This document shows positions 38,030-47,014 of a stretch of 64,000 nucleotides of DNA, piece by piece. Source of the DNA: Agrobacterium fabrum (lineage in GTDB: Bacteria; Pseudomonadota; Alphaproteobacteria; Rhizobiales; Rhizobiaceae). The notes under the pieces were generated by a model. The model saw nothing but the letters and a program-made list of their open reading frames with translations, did not search any database and was not told the DNA's origin. The position numbers were made by a program, and so were the translations under genes. How positions within the stretch are numbered: position 1 is the first letter of the stretch; the number at the start of each line of letters is the position of its first letter. The stretch is from assembly GCA_003241215.1 (NCBI GenBank), contig QFOL01000002.1, positions 1 through 64,000 on the forward strand, in the 5' to 3' direction.

Positions 38030-39750
38030 GCATTCTCCTTGCATCTGTGTTGAAGCATTGCCGGCGTGACCCCGTAAAAGGTCTCCAGCTCATGGATAAG
38101 CCGCTGCCGTTCCGCCGCCGCCCGGGCGGGGGACCATGCCAGCTCCCGCGCCGCGACATCGAGGATGGCGTCGATCAGATCGGCATCGATGACGCCGGTG
38201 ATGGCGAGCGTCGTGCGCCGCAGGATGATATCCGTCAGGTGCCGGACATGTTCGGCGCGTATCAGCCAGATCACCTCAGCGACCGTTATCGGCACGTTTT
38301 CTGAAAGCGGCGTGTCATCCGCGCGTGCGCGACAAAAACCCATCAATTCGAGGGCGCGGGAGCCGTAAGCCAAGGCCAGATGCTCCGACCGGCGCCGGTC
38401 GATTGAAAATTGCTGCGACAGCAGGGCGGCCAGACGGCCGGCACCCGTGGGAAAATCCCTGCCGCCGCCAATCGGACGATCCATGGTGCCGGTCAGCCGC
38501 CTGCGTCCCAGAAACGCCAGAACCTCGTCACTCACCTGTTCGCCGAAGGCCCTGAAGGTCGTCCATTTGCCGCCGATCATGCAAAGCTGCGGCGGATCGC
38601 CGTCAACGCGGTGAATGAAATGGCTGCGGGAAATTCTTCCGGTAAAGGCGGCATCGCTGCGCGGCAGCGGCCGAATGCCGCTGAAACTGAAGACGATGTC
38701 CGAGTGGTCGATGACAATGTCGGGAAAGACCTGCCGGACCGCTTCGAGAATATAGTCCCGCTCCTCCTGCTCGCACCGAACCCGTTCGGGACGATCCACC
38801 TTGATGTCGGTCGAGCCCGCAAGAACCCGGCCGAGATAGGGGAACAGGATGCAGACGCGGTTATCCGCATTCTCAAAGAAGATCATATGGCCGTTCAGCG
38901 CTTTCAGGAGCGCCGCGTTGGCGATGATGAGATGCGATCCCTTGGTGCCCGAAACGGTCGGCTTCTGCTTTTCGCCAGCCGGGGCGGCGGCCAGTGCGCC
39001 AATCGTCTCGTCGATCCAGGCCCCGGTGGCGTTGACGATGATCCGTGGCCGGATCGGCAGGGTTTCTTCCGTTTCCTCCACACGCAGAAAATAACCCTCC
39101 CCTGTGCGGATGGCCTCCGCATAGTTCAGGGCAATGCTCTGCGGCGCATCGGCCGAGGTATCGATCAGGAGTTCCAGGGCAAGCCTCTCCGGCTGGCTTA
39201 TCCAGGCATCATAATAGGTGGCCGAATATCGGATCGCCGGTGTCAGGCCCGGCCAGCGTTGCAATGTCTTGCCGGCGCTGCGAAACTCGTGGCGCGGCAG
39301 GATCCGGTTCTTGCGGGTAACGAAGTCATAGAGCGTGAGGCCCGCCTTGATGGCCAACGCGCCCCGGCTTGCGGGTTTGCCGCCAGACCCGAAAAACGTG
39401 GCGGCCGCATTGAACAGGCCGCTGAACATGGAGAAAATCGGGATCGTCGTCGGCAGCGGATGCACCATATGCGGCGCGAGCGTCAGCAGCGCATCGCGCT
39501 CCCGCAAGGATTCCGCCACAAGCCCGAATTCACCATTTTCGAGATAACGCAGGCCGCCATGGATCATGCGCGAAGGGGCGGCGCTGCAGCCGGAGGAAAA
39601 ATCATTGCGCTCGACCAGCAGCACGCGCAACCCCTGCAAGGCGAGGTCGCGATAGGCTGCGATGCCATTGATGCCGCCGCCGATGACGATGGCGTCAAAA
39701 TCACCGTCTTGCCGGATGCGGCGGAGAGCGTCCTCGCGAGAACTGGGCAT
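38026..39750 (-). CDS. GlpD-like FAD-dependent polyol-phosphate dehydrogenase
   Basis: 574 residues of the glycerol-3-phosphate dehydrogenase family. The FAD-binding motif is AIVIGGGINGIAAYRDLALQG, followed by the family signatures SRMIHGGLRYLE and VNATGAWID, and the C-terminal GlpD cap domain is present. In erythritol and other polyol pathways a GlpD-like enzyme oxidises the polyol phosphate to a ketose phosphate. The neighbours (FGGY kinase, aldolase, sugar ABC transporter) support that role over glycerol metabolism. Electrons would pass to quinone at the membrane. Confidence 0.88.
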   Translation of the reverse strand: MPSSREDALRRIRQDGDFDAIVIGGGINGIAAYRDLALQGLRVLLVERNDFSSGCSAAPSRMIHGGLRYLENGEFGLVAESLRERDALLTLAPHMVHPLPTTIPIFSMFSGLFNAAATFFGSGGKPASRGALAIKAGLTLYDFVTRKNRILPRHEFRSAGKTLQRWPGLTPAIRYSATYYDAWISQPERLALELLIDTSADAPQSIALNYAEAIRTGEGYFLRVEETEETLPIRPRIIVNATGAWIDETIGALAAAPAGEKQKPTVSGTKGSHLIIANAALLKALNGHMIFFENADNRVCILFPYLGRVLAGSTDIKVDRPERVRCEQEERDYILEAVRQVFPDIVIDHSDIVFSFSGIRPLPRSDAAFTGRISRSHFIHRVDGDPPQLCMIGGKWTTFRAFGEQVSDEVLAFLGRRRLTGTMDRPIGGGRDFPTGAGRLAALLSQQFSIDRRRSEHLALAYGSRALELMGFCRARADDTPLSENVPITVAEVIWLIRAEHVRHLTDIILRRTTLAITGVIDADLIDAILDVAARELAWSPARAAAERQRLIHELETFYGVTPAMLQHRCKENA

Positions 39751-39871
39751 AGGAATACCGTTCGCTGGCTAACCACCAGCGTCCCAATGTTGTTGACCGT
39801 TTAATGCGACGTGAGAGACGGGGGGCGAAAATTATGTGTTATTCGCCTGAAATCCCGCCCCCGTTTTTATT

Positions 39872-40870
39872 TCAGCTATCAAGCCCCACGAGATGCTCGA
39901 CGATGCCCGCGCTGATGAGAGCCAGTTCGCTGTCCGCAAGACGCAGGCGGGCGGCAGCAGCGTTTTCCACCGCCTGGGCCGGGTCACGCGCGCCGCACAA
40001 CGAGAATGTTATGCCCGGCTGGGCAATCGTCCAGGCAATGACCACCTGCGCAACCGAGGCATGATGTACGGCCGCCACCGGTTCCAGCACGCCCATCAAC
40101 CGCGCGATCTTCTGACGGTTCGCCTGACTGAAGCGCGGGTTGCCCTGGCGCTGGTCGTCTTCGGCAAATATCCGATCAGGTCCGACCTTGCCGGACAGGA
40201 GACCGAGCGCAAGCGACGAATAGCTGAGGACCGACACGGCATTCGTGCGGCAAAGCGGCAGAAGCGTCGTCTCGATATCCCGCTTCACCATGGAATATTC
40301 TTCCTGGATGGCATCGAGAACGCCGGTGGCGATATAGGCCTGGAGATCGCCGGACGAGACGTTGCTTGCGCCGATCGAGCGGATCTTCCCCTCCTGCTTC
40401 AGGCGCACCAGGGTTTCCACCGTTTCGGCAATCGGCGTCGTGGCGTCCTGCCAATGGGTGATGTAATGATCGATATAATCGGTTCCGAGCCGCCTCAGGC
40501 TTTCTTCGACCTCGTACCGGATCGAAGCAGCGCCGAGATAACGGTGCACGGGTTTGCCATTCTGATGGAAGAAATAGGCCCCCTCGTTCACATGCCAGAC
40601 CAGCCCGCATTTGGTGGCCAGCACCACCTTGTCGCGCCTGCCGGCGATGGCCTTGCCGACGATGGTTTCCGCAAGCCCCATGCCATAGGCGGGTGCGGTA
40701 TCTATCAGGGAAATGCCGGCATCGATGGAGGCCTGGATGGCGGCGATGGATTGGCGCTCATCCGTGCCGCCCCACATCCAGCCGCCGATGGCCCAGGTGC
40801 CGAGCCCCACGGCGGATGCGCTGATGCCGCTGCCGCCGATCGTCCGGGTCAATATTGCGTTCTCCGTCAC
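39872..40870 (-). CDS. Aldo/keto reductase
   Basis: 332 residues, an AKR TIM barrel. The catalytic tetrad is visible as Asp/Tyr in DTAPAYGMG, Lys in LATKCG and His in HYITHWQD; the NADPH site is SLCGARDPAQ near the C-terminus. It could reduce the aldehyde released by the aldolase or oxidise the free sugar. Its start overlaps the SorC regulator stop by four bases. The 121-base gap to the GlpD-like gene downstream may hold another promoter. Confidence 0.9.
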   Translation of the reverse strand: MTENAILTRTIGGSGISASAVGLGTWAIGGWMWGGTDERQSIAAIQASIDAGISLIDTAPAYGMGLAETIVGKAIAGRRDKVVLATKCGLVWHVNEGAYFFHQNGKPVHRYLGAASIRYEVEESLRRLGTDYIDHYITHWQDATTPIAETVETLVRLKQEGKIRSIGASNVSSGDLQAYIATGVLDAIQEEYSMVKRDIETTLLPLCRTNAVSVLSYSSLALGLLSGKVGPDRIFAEDDQRQGNPRFSQANRQKIARLMGVLEPVAAVHHASVAQVVIAWTIAQPGITFSLCGARDPAQAVENAAAARLRLADSELALISAGIVEHLVGLDS

Positions 40871-41841
40871 GACGTTTCCCTTCCTTCATGATCCAGTAAA
40901 TAGCCGGCAATAGCCTCGTCCACGACGAGCGAGGTCAGATAACGGCCGGCAAGCGTGGCCGCCACCGGCCCGGCCTTGATGGCGCCTGCCGCAACGCCGA
41001 TGATGTTCGGGCACCGGGCGAGCTGCCCGGGGTCCAGCGCCACCACGCGCGAATTAAGATCGATGCGCGCCAGCTGCCCGTCCGCCATGGTGAGATGAGC
41101 GAGAAATTCGCCAGCGATGCCGGCATCCACCAGCGCCTGCCCGCCACGGGCCGCATCCGGCAGAAGATCGTAATAACCGGAGCCCGGCGCTTCCACCGAA
41201 CCGATGCCGACCAGCGCCACCTGCGCCTGCCGCGCTAAGTCGAACACCTCGCGGATCGAGGCGACATTCATCAGGAGATCGCGCTGCTCCTCATCTTCGG
41301 CAAACAGCGGCGCATGAACGAGCGAGGCGCTGCCGCCGAGCTTTTCCGCAAGCTGGGTGGCGAGGTGGTTGACATCCGTATAATGCTTGCCCTGCACGCC
41401 GCCGGTCAGAGGCACCACCCGCACATCGAAGCGACGCTCCGCCTGCAGGTTGTCGACCACCGCGCTCACCGCCTTGCCGCCGGTAATGGCGATCACGTCG
41501 CCGTCACGGATTGTCTCCAGCAAGTGGTTGGCGGCCACCCGACCGACCATCTGCAAGGCGGTTTCCGGATTGTCCGATACCGTCGGCGTCACCACCGACT
41601 GCCTGAGGCCGAAACGGCGGCTGATCTCGTTTTCGAGGTCCACGAGCCTTTGATAGGGACTGGCGATGGTGATCTTCACCATGCCCGCCTTGCGGCCCGC
41701 CGCAATCATGCGGTTTACCTTGGTATGGGAAAGATTGAGCCGCTCGGCGATTTCCGACTGCTTCACACCCTCGATGAAATGCAGCACCAGGACGGAATAC
41801 ATCTGCCTCTGTTGATCGAAATCGTCCCTGATATCCAGCAT
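40867..41841 (-). CDS. SorC/DeoR-type sugar-binding transcriptional regulator
   Basis: 324 residues. The N-terminal helix-turn-helix is QSEIAERLNLSHTKVNRMIAAG; the rest is the SorC sugar-phosphate-binding domain (GDVIAITGGKAVSAVV, GGVQGKHYTDVN, GIGSVEAPGSGYY). It is similar in type to EryD and LsrR, repressors released by a phosphorylated sugar. The ATG at 41841 has GGAG 10 bases upstream; an alternative is 41865. It is embedded between the transporter and catabolic genes of the operon it probably controls through the repeat at 45533-45563. Confidence 0.88.
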   Translation of the reverse strand: MLDIRDDFDQQRQMYSVLVLHFIEGVKQSEIAERLNLSHTKVNRMIAAGRKAGMVKITIASPYQRLVDLENEISRRFGLRQSVVTPTVSDNPETALQMVGRVAANHLLETIRDGDVIAITGGKAVSAVVDNLQAERRFDVRVVPLTGGVQGKHYTDVNHLATQLAEKLGGSASLVHAPLFAEDEEQRDLLMNVASIREVFDLARQAQVALVGIGSVEAPGSGYYDLLPDAARGGQALVDAGIAGEFLAHLTMADGQLARIDLNSRVVALDPGQLARCPNIIGVAAGAIKAGPVAATLAGRYLTSLVVDEAIAGYLLDHEGRETS

Positions 41842-41881
41842 GATCGTCTTTCTCCAGTTACCCATGGGTCGCTCTGCAGCG

Positions 41882-42883
41882 CTAGCGGCGACGCCTGACC
41901 AGATAGTGGTCGAACAGGACCGCGGTCAGCAAGATGCTGCCCCTGATGATGTCCTGCCAGTAGACAGAGACATTGAGCAAGGCAAGCGAACTGGAAACGA
42001 CCGAAAGAAGGATCGCGCCAAGGATCGCACCCAGAATGGTGCCCGAGCCGCCGGAAAGGCTGGCGCCGCCAATCACCGCCGCCGCGATGACGTTGAGTTC
42101 CATGCCGATACCGAAGCTTGGCTGGGCGGACCCGAAACGGGCCATATAGATAACGCCTGCAACTCCTGCTAGCATCGAGCATAAGGTGGTGGTGGCGAAG
42201 ACCACCCGGCCGACACGAATGCCGGAATAGGCCGCGGCCTTGGGATTGCTGCCGGTATAGAACACCTTGCGAAAGGCGGTCGTGCGGCGCAGCAGCAGGT
42301 CGAAGGAAACGACCACCACGGCGAAGATGATCAGCACCAGCGGAATGCCGCCAAGCGAGCCCTGGCCGATGAACTTGAATTCCGGCGGCAGCGAGTAGAG
42401 GCCGAGCGGCCGCCCGCCCGTCGCCAGCAGGCAGACGCCGCGCGCAATCACCATAACGCCCAGCGACACGATGAAATGATGCAGGCCGATCACCGTCGTA
42501 AGGAACCCCATGGCCATGCCGACCAATGTGGTGAGGCAGATTGCGAGCCCCGCCGCCACCCATGGGTCGACGCCGTTGAGGAAAAGCCAGCCGGCAACCA
42601 CCATCGCCAGCGCCGTGACGGAGCCGACGGAAAGATCGATGCCGCCCGAGATCAGCAGGATCGTCATGCCCACCACGACGATACTTTCGATGGCAAAGAC
42701 CATGGCCATGGCCCGCAGATTGTCCACCGTCAGAAAATACGGAGAGATGAAGGACATCACTGCAAAAAGCGCGAGGATGATGACGATCAGCCCGGTTTCC
42801 CGCGCCTTGAGCGCCGGCTCCCACCAGGCGGTGCGGCGAACCGCCGTCTCGGCAAGGCTTGAAGGTGTTTCCGATGTTGCCAT
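41882..42883 (-). CDS. Sugar ABC transporter permease, RbsC type
   Basis: 333 residues with about nine or ten hydrophobic segments. [18 protein letters not shown] and [13 protein letters not shown] plus [12 protein letters not shown] are landmarks of the RbsC/XylH/AraH family of CUT2 sugar importers. It forms the homodimeric channel used with the RbsA-type ATPase encoded 12 bases away. The His-free, Arg-rich C-terminus ends DHYLVRRRR. Confidence 0.93.
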   Translation of the reverse strand: MATSETPSSLAETAVRRTAWWEPALKARETGLIVIILALFAVMSFISPYFLTVDNLRAMAMVFAIESIVVVGMTILLISGGIDLSVGSVTALAMVVAGWLFLNGVDPWVAAGLAICLTTLVGMAMGFLTTVIGLHHFIVSLGVMVIARGVCLLATGGRPLGLYSLPPEFKFIGQGSLGGIPLVLIIFAVVVVSFDLLLRRTTAFRKVFYTGSNPKAAAYSGIRVGRVVFATTTLCSMLAGVAGVIYMARFGSAQPSFGIGMELNVIAAAVIGGASLSGGSGTILGAILGAILLSVVSSSLALLNVSVYWQDIIRGSILLTAVLFDHYLVRRRR

Positions 42884-42895
42884 TTTCCCGCTCCC

Positions 42896-44416
42896 TCAGG
42901 CCCCGGCCGGGCTCTGCATTATATTGATCGATGCCAGCTGCATGATCTTTTCCTCCGTCATGTCGTCGCCTTCGACCTCGCCTGTAATGCGCCCCTCGCG
43001 CACCACCAGCACCCGGTCGCTGACACCGATGAGTTCCGGCAGTTCCGAGGATATGACGACGACGCCAACCCCCTCGCGCGCCAGTTCCCGTATCTGGCGG
43101 TGGATTTCCGCCTTCGCGCCCACATCCACCCCGCGTGTCGGCTCATCCAGAAAGATGACCTCGGGCTCCACCGACAGCATCTTCGCCAGCGCCACCTTCT
43201 GCTGGTTGCCGCCGCTCAAGGTCGAGACCGCATCGCCAACGCTGTTCGCCCGCAGTTTCAGCCGGCGTCCCAGTTCATCGGCACGCTGCATCTCCTTGCG
43301 CCGCTCGATGAAACCCATGCCGTTCGATATCCTGCCGATATCGAGCGCGGAGACATTGGCGGCGATGGACATGTTGAGGAACAGCCCATCGCCCTTGCGA
43401 TCTTCGGAAAGATAGACCAACCCCTCGCGGATGCTGTCGCGATAGTCCCTGAGCTTCAGCGGCCGGCCGCGCAGCGTAACCTCGCCTTTCGGTTTCCCCT
43501 CAAGCCGGCAGACCGCCCGCGCAATCTCGCTTCGTCCCGCCCCGATCAGACCGGCAAACCCCAGAATTTCACCGCGGCGCAGATCGAAATCGACATCGAA
43601 AACACGTTTTCCTTCATTCAGGCCCCGAACGGAGAGAATGACGTCATCAGATTTTTCATCGTCCGAAAGCTTCGGCGGATAGAGCTTGTCGAGCACCCGT
43701 CCCACCATGCTGTTGACCACCTCTTCCGGGGAAATCTCGGTGATATTCTCCGTCCTGATATGGCAGCCGTCACGCATCACGGTAATGCGGTCGCAATGTT
43801 CGAAAATTTCCGCCATGCGATGCGAGATATAGATGATGGCAATGCCCCGTTCCGCCAGTCGATGCATGATCCTGAAAAGCGTCTGGGCCTCGGTTTCGGT
43901 CAGGGCCGCAGTCGGTTCGTCGAGGATCAGGATACGGCAATCGAGAGTCAGCGCCTTGGCGATCTCGACGATCTGCTGCTGCGAAATCGACAGGTCACCG
44001 GCACGGCGGGCAGGATCGATATCGCCGATCTCCCGCAGCACGGCCGCCGCCCGTTTTTCCAGATCGCGATAATTCATGAACCAGGAGCGGCTTTGACCAG
44101 TCTCGGACATAAACATGTTTTCGGCGACCGAAATCTCCGGGCAAAGCGCGATCTCCTGATGCACGAAACCAATACCAAGCCGGTTCGCCGCATTGGGCGA
44201 GGATATCTTGACCGGTTTGCCATCCAGCAGGATTTCCCCACCATCCGGCTGCAGAATGCCGTCGATAATATGCATCAGCGTCGACTTGCCGGCGCCGTTT
44301 TCACCCGCCAGCGCGTGGATTTCGCCGCGCCGCAGCTCGAGTGCCGCATTACGCAGCGCCCTGACGGGGCCGAACGCCTTGTGAATATTCGTCATGCTGA
44401 GGATGACCTCACCCAT
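42896..44416 (-). CDS. Sugar ABC transporter ATP-binding protein, RbsA/MglA type
   Basis: 506 residues with two ABC domains, the CUT2 pattern. The first has Walker A GENGAGKST, signature LSISQQQIVEIAKAL and Walker B LILDEPTAAL. The second has GLIGAGRSE, LSGGNQQKVALAKML and IFLDEPTRGVD, with the family's usual loss of lysine in the second Walker A. It powers uptake of the sugar or polyol bound by the product at 44489. Confidence 0.95.
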   Translation of the reverse strand: MGEVILSMTNIHKAFGPVRALRNAALELRRGEIHALAGENGAGKSTLMHIIDGILQPDGGEILLDGKPVKISSPNAANRLGIGFVHQEIALCPEISVAENMFMSETGQSRSWFMNYRDLEKRAAAVLREIGDIDPARRAGDLSISQQQIVEIAKALTLDCRILILDEPTAALTETEAQTLFRIMHRLAERGIAIIYISHRMAEIFEHCDRITVMRDGCHIRTENITEISPEEVVNSMVGRVLDKLYPPKLSDDEKSDDVILSVRGLNEGKRVFDVDFDLRRGEILGFAGLIGAGRSEIARAVCRLEGKPKGEVTLRGRPLKLRDYRDSIREGLVYLSEDRKGDGLFLNMSIAANVSALDIGRISNGMGFIERRKEMQRADELGRRLKLRANSVGDAVSTLSGGNQQKVALAKMLSVEPEVIFLDEPTRGVDVGAKAEIHRQIRELAREGVGVVVISSELPELIGVSDRVLVVREGRITGEVEGDDMTEEKIMQLASINIMQSPAGA

Positions 44417-44449
44417 AACGCCCCTCCCGAACCCTGCTTTCCCATGTGG

Positions 44450-44473
44450 CCGGCGAGGCGTGAACCTCGCCGG
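44450..44473. terminator. Stem-loop after the sugar-binding protein gene
   Basis: Arms CCGGCGAGG (44450-44458) and CCTCGCCGG (44465-44473) enclose CGTGAA, between the binding-protein gene and the ATPase gene in transcription order. Like the hairpin at 22313, it probably reduces read-through or protects the upstream mRNA so that more binding protein is made; this role is inferred. Confidence 0.55.
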
Positions 44474-44488
44474 TTTCAGAGCGGCGCG

Positions 44489-45502
44489 TCAGCGCCCCTT
44501 CATATAGTCGTTGAGATCGAAGGAAGCGGCATTCGCCTTGGTGATCACGGCAAAACCATTGTCCATCGACGGAATCTGCATCGGGTTGAAGCCGGACACC
44601 TTATAGTCGTTGAACGGGTCGATCAGGTCCGAATGGGCACCCAGAAAAGTGTTCATGAACCCCATAAAGCCCTGAACGCCCTGATTGGGATTGACGGACA
44701 TGTAGATATTGCCCTGCTTGATATGTTCCAGCGTCGCAGGCGTAATATCCGCATGCAGGATCAGGACCTTCTTCTTCGCCTCGAGAACCGCAGCCGTCGC
44801 GCCTTCGGCAGAACCGGCCTCAGGAATCCACAGAGCGCCAAGATTGGGGTTGGCCTGCAACATGGCCCCGACCGCCTGATAGGCAAGGTTCGAATCCTGG
44901 TTGGTCGCCTGACGGCCGACCAGCTTCATCTGCGGATAGGTGCGCCCCATATAGTCGATAAGCGCCGTGACGCGCAGGTCATGGTTGCTCTGTCCCGGAT
45001 TTTCCAGAACGGCATATTCGCCTTTTTCGCCGAGTTTCTTGACGATTTCGTCGGCCGCGAATTTCGCCTCGGCGACATTGTCGGAGGTGATGTAGGCGGT
45101 GCGTTTCGACTTCGGAGAATCCGCCGCAAAGGTCGTCACGGAAACGCCGGAGGCGATCGCCTTGTTGATGGGTTCGATAAAGGGATCGGCCTGCATCGGA
45201 TGCAGCAGGATGCCTTTCGGCTTCTTCACCAGTTCCTGCTCGAAAGATGCGATCTGCTTGGTAATGTCATATTCCGGCGTACCGGTGAAGACCGCCTCGC
45301 AGCCGAGCGCCTTTGCGGCCTGCTTGAAGCCCTCGAAGACCGGCACCCAATAGGGGTGGCTGGAAACCATGACGTTCATCACATAGGTCTCACCCGGCTC
45401 GCAGGCGAATTTGCCCGCGGCGGCAGCCGGCGACGTTGCAGCAGCGCTCATCGCCACAGCCAAGACACCCGCGGCAGCGGTCGATTTCAGAAAAGCCAAC
45501 AT
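44489..45502 (-). CDS. Sugar ABC transporter periplasmic binding protein, family 1-like
   Basis: 337 residues with a signal peptide (MLAFLKSTAAAGVLAVAMSA, cleavage near AAAA-GK). The mature part is a periplasmic binding protein of the ribose/galactose-binding type (MVSSHPYWVPVFEGFKQAAK, YVMNVMV strand, AEFAADEIVKKLGEKG-type helix). It delivers a sugar, polyol or similar compound to the permease and ATPase. It is the first gene of the eight-gene unit, and 31 bases upstream of it lies the inverted-repeat operator. Confidence 0.9.
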   Translation of the reverse strand: MLAFLKSTAAAGVLAVAMSAAATSPAAAAGKFACEPGETYVMNVMVSSHPYWVPVFEGFKQAAKALGCEAVFTGTPEYDITKQIASFEQELVKKPKGILLHPMQADPFIEPINKAIASGVSVTTFAADSPKSKRTAYITSDNVAEAKFAADEIVKKLGEKGEYAVLENPGQSNHDLRVTALIDYMGRTYPQMKLVGRQATNQDSNLAYQAVGAMLQANPNLGALWIPEAGSAEGATAAVLEAKKKVLILHADITPATLEHIKQGNIYMSVNPNQGVQGFMGFMNTFLGAHSDLIDPFNDYKVSGFNPMQIPSMDNGFAVITKANAASFDLNDYMKGR

Positions 45503-45532
45503 ATTCCCCTCCCAAGGACAATGACTTAGTCC

Positions 45533-45563
45533 GCAATAAATTTTATACGATGTAATTTATTGC
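45533..45563 (-). promoter_or_regulatory. Inverted-repeat operator of the polyol operon
   Basis: Arms GCAATAAATT (45533-45542) and AATTTATTGC (45554-45563) are exact inverted repeats separated by 11 bases (TTATACGATGT). The right arm recurs exactly at 45630-45639. The site lies 31 bases before the binding-protein gene. Two half-site positions about 76 bases apart suggest looping by a tetrameric SorC-type regulator. The 372-base gap to the acyltransferase gene holds no other clear feature. Confidence 0.7.
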
Positions 45564-45629
45564 ATGAAACATGAGATAGCCGGAAACGGACGCCGCGTCA
45601 ATGCGTTTGAATTTTATTTTGTGTAGTGA

Positions 45630-45639
45630 AATTTATTGC
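45630..45639 (-). promoter_or_regulatory. Second half-site of the polyol operon operator
   Basis: AATTTATTGC is an exact copy of the right arm of the repeat at 45533-45563, in the same AT-rich stretch upstream of the operon. A single 10-base match could occur by chance in AT-rich DNA, but its placement supports a role as a distal regulator contact. Confidence 0.45.
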
Positions 45640-45874
45640 AGAACATGCATGCGACCGGGGCTGAAACCGACACAGCCGGCTCCCGCTTTGTCGATTTTGC
45701 GGTGCTTCAGGGGGCAAGTATATCGGATGCTCAAAGATCGCGCGGCATCGGTCTGAACTTGCCGGTCGCAAAACGCCGGAGAAATAAAATTAAGAATAAT
45801 GATGTAAATGCCTGAGCAGTGATCGAAAAGCTAGGAACACAGATTGATGCAAGTGTTCGCAAAACGGAAATCCG

Positions 45875-46966
45875 GTGACCTCGGTGCATTTCAGCAAGAC
45901 GATTAACACACATCGCATTTTTGAGATCGAGTGTTTACGCGGCTTTGCTGCGCTCTACGTCGTTCTCTTTCACGTTCTGCGGCCAGAAATTCAGGCCTAT
46001 TCCTACGTCCTGTCCATCCCGTTCCGGTTTGGGCAGGAGGCGGTTATTCTTTTCTTCCTGCTATCGGGGTTTTCAATCAACTACTCGTGGTCGAAGCGAG
46101 AGGAAAAGAGCTTTCCGATCTTTGCGAAGGACAGGCTGGTCAGGATCATGCCGATTTTCCTGGTCGCGCTCGTTGTTTCCTATCTCTGCGCGGCCATCTC
46201 GGTCCGAGAATTGATTGATATGGATCTTGGGGCTTTTCTCGGAAATGCACTCATGCTTCAGGACCGCCCGAGACTGGGCACGATCGTGGAGCCTTACATG
46301 GGCAACGAGGCCCTGTGGTCGTTGTCTTACGAGGTCGCATTCTATCTGTTTTATTATGCCTTGATCCGCCTCGCGCCGCCAGACTGGCGAACTTTCGTCG
46401 TCGGCATCACCTCGGTCGTATTCTTCCTCGTGATGCTGGTTTATCCCAACCAGTTGAGCCGCTTCCTTGCCTATTTCTGCATCTGGTGGCTGGGCGCGGT
46501 CATGAGCGAAGTCTATCTTGGGCGTTTTCAGACAAGGGACTTTTTCCTCGCGCTATTGCCCGTTTGTCTCGTGGCGCTGTGCCTTACCATTCTTGCATCC
46601 GACGCCACGGCCGGCATCGATGTCGGAAACAGCATATTGTTTCCCTATCTGGAACTGCGGCACTTTGCGGGGGCCGTGGTCATTGCCCTGGTCATGTTCG
46701 GATGGTCCGCCCTGGGATGGAAAGGATTCAGGCTGTTTTTCGGACCGTTCGCTATATTGGCGCCGATCTCTTACGCAATTTACGTCATTCACTTCCCCAT
46801 CATGACGGATGTGCGCGAAAGCCTGAACCTCGCTCCATGGATCGCGATCCCCATGACGGGAGCAGTAACATTCATCCTCGCATATTTTCTCGAGGGACCG
46901 TTCCAGCGGTTCATCAACCGCACGAAAAAAAGGCGCAGGCAGAAAGGCGCTGCAAACGCCATCTGA
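45875..46966 (+). CDS. Acyltransferase family 3 membrane protein (OafA/YrhL type)
   Basis: 363 residues with about ten hydrophobic helices. The start IECLRGFAALYVVLFHVL carries the R...H pattern of acyltransferase-3 proteins, where the histidine is catalytic, and FFLLSGFSI is the second family landmark. The C-terminus is very basic (RTKKRRRQKG). These enzymes O-acetylate or acylate surface polysaccharides or lipids. It starts at GTG, with ACGGA upstream. It is a single gene divergent from the polyol operon and convergent with chrA. Confidence 0.85.
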   Translation: MTSVHFSKTINTHRIFEIECLRGFAALYVVLFHVLRPEIQAYSYVLSIPFRFGQEAVILFFLLSGFSINYSWSKREEKSFPIFAKDRLVRIMPIFLVALVVSYLCAAISVRELIDMDLGAFLGNALMLQDRPRLGTIVEPYMGNEALWSLSYEVAFYLFYYALIRLAPPDWRTFVVGITSVVFFLVMLVYPNQLSRFLAYFCIWWLGAVMSEVYLGRFQTRDFFLALLPVCLVALCLTILASDATAGIDVGNSILFPYLELRHFAGAVVIALVMFGWSALGWKGFRLFFGPFAILAPISYAIYVIHFPIMTDVRESLNLAPWIAIPMTGAVTFILAYFLEGPFQRFINRTKKRRRQKGAANAI

Positions 46967-46983
46967 AAATGCAGCGAAGGACC

Positions 46984-47000
46984 GGGCTGATTTGCAGCCC
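46984..47000. terminator. Short hairpin between convergent genes
   Basis: GGGCTG (46984-46989) and CAGCCC (46995-47000) form a six-base stem with an ATTTG loop, between the acyltransferase and chrA ends. There is no T run, so it is a weak terminator candidate. Confidence 0.35.
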
Positions 47001-47014
47001 TGCCGCCGGGGATT

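Noticed and set aside
35686-45502. AI-2 (lsr) uptake operon
   Set aside because: The aldolase and regulator resemble LsrF and LsrR in type, but the kinase is not LsrK-like and GlpD-like and aldo/keto reductase genes do not belong to lsr.
43100-45529. 809-codon plus-strand frame across the sugar transporter genes
   Set aside because: Crosses two real minus-strand genes and has no domain; composition typical of a shadow.
45731-45913. 60-codon minus-strand frame before the acyltransferase gene
   Set aside because: Overlaps the acyltransferase start, no ribosome-binding site or protein-like pattern.
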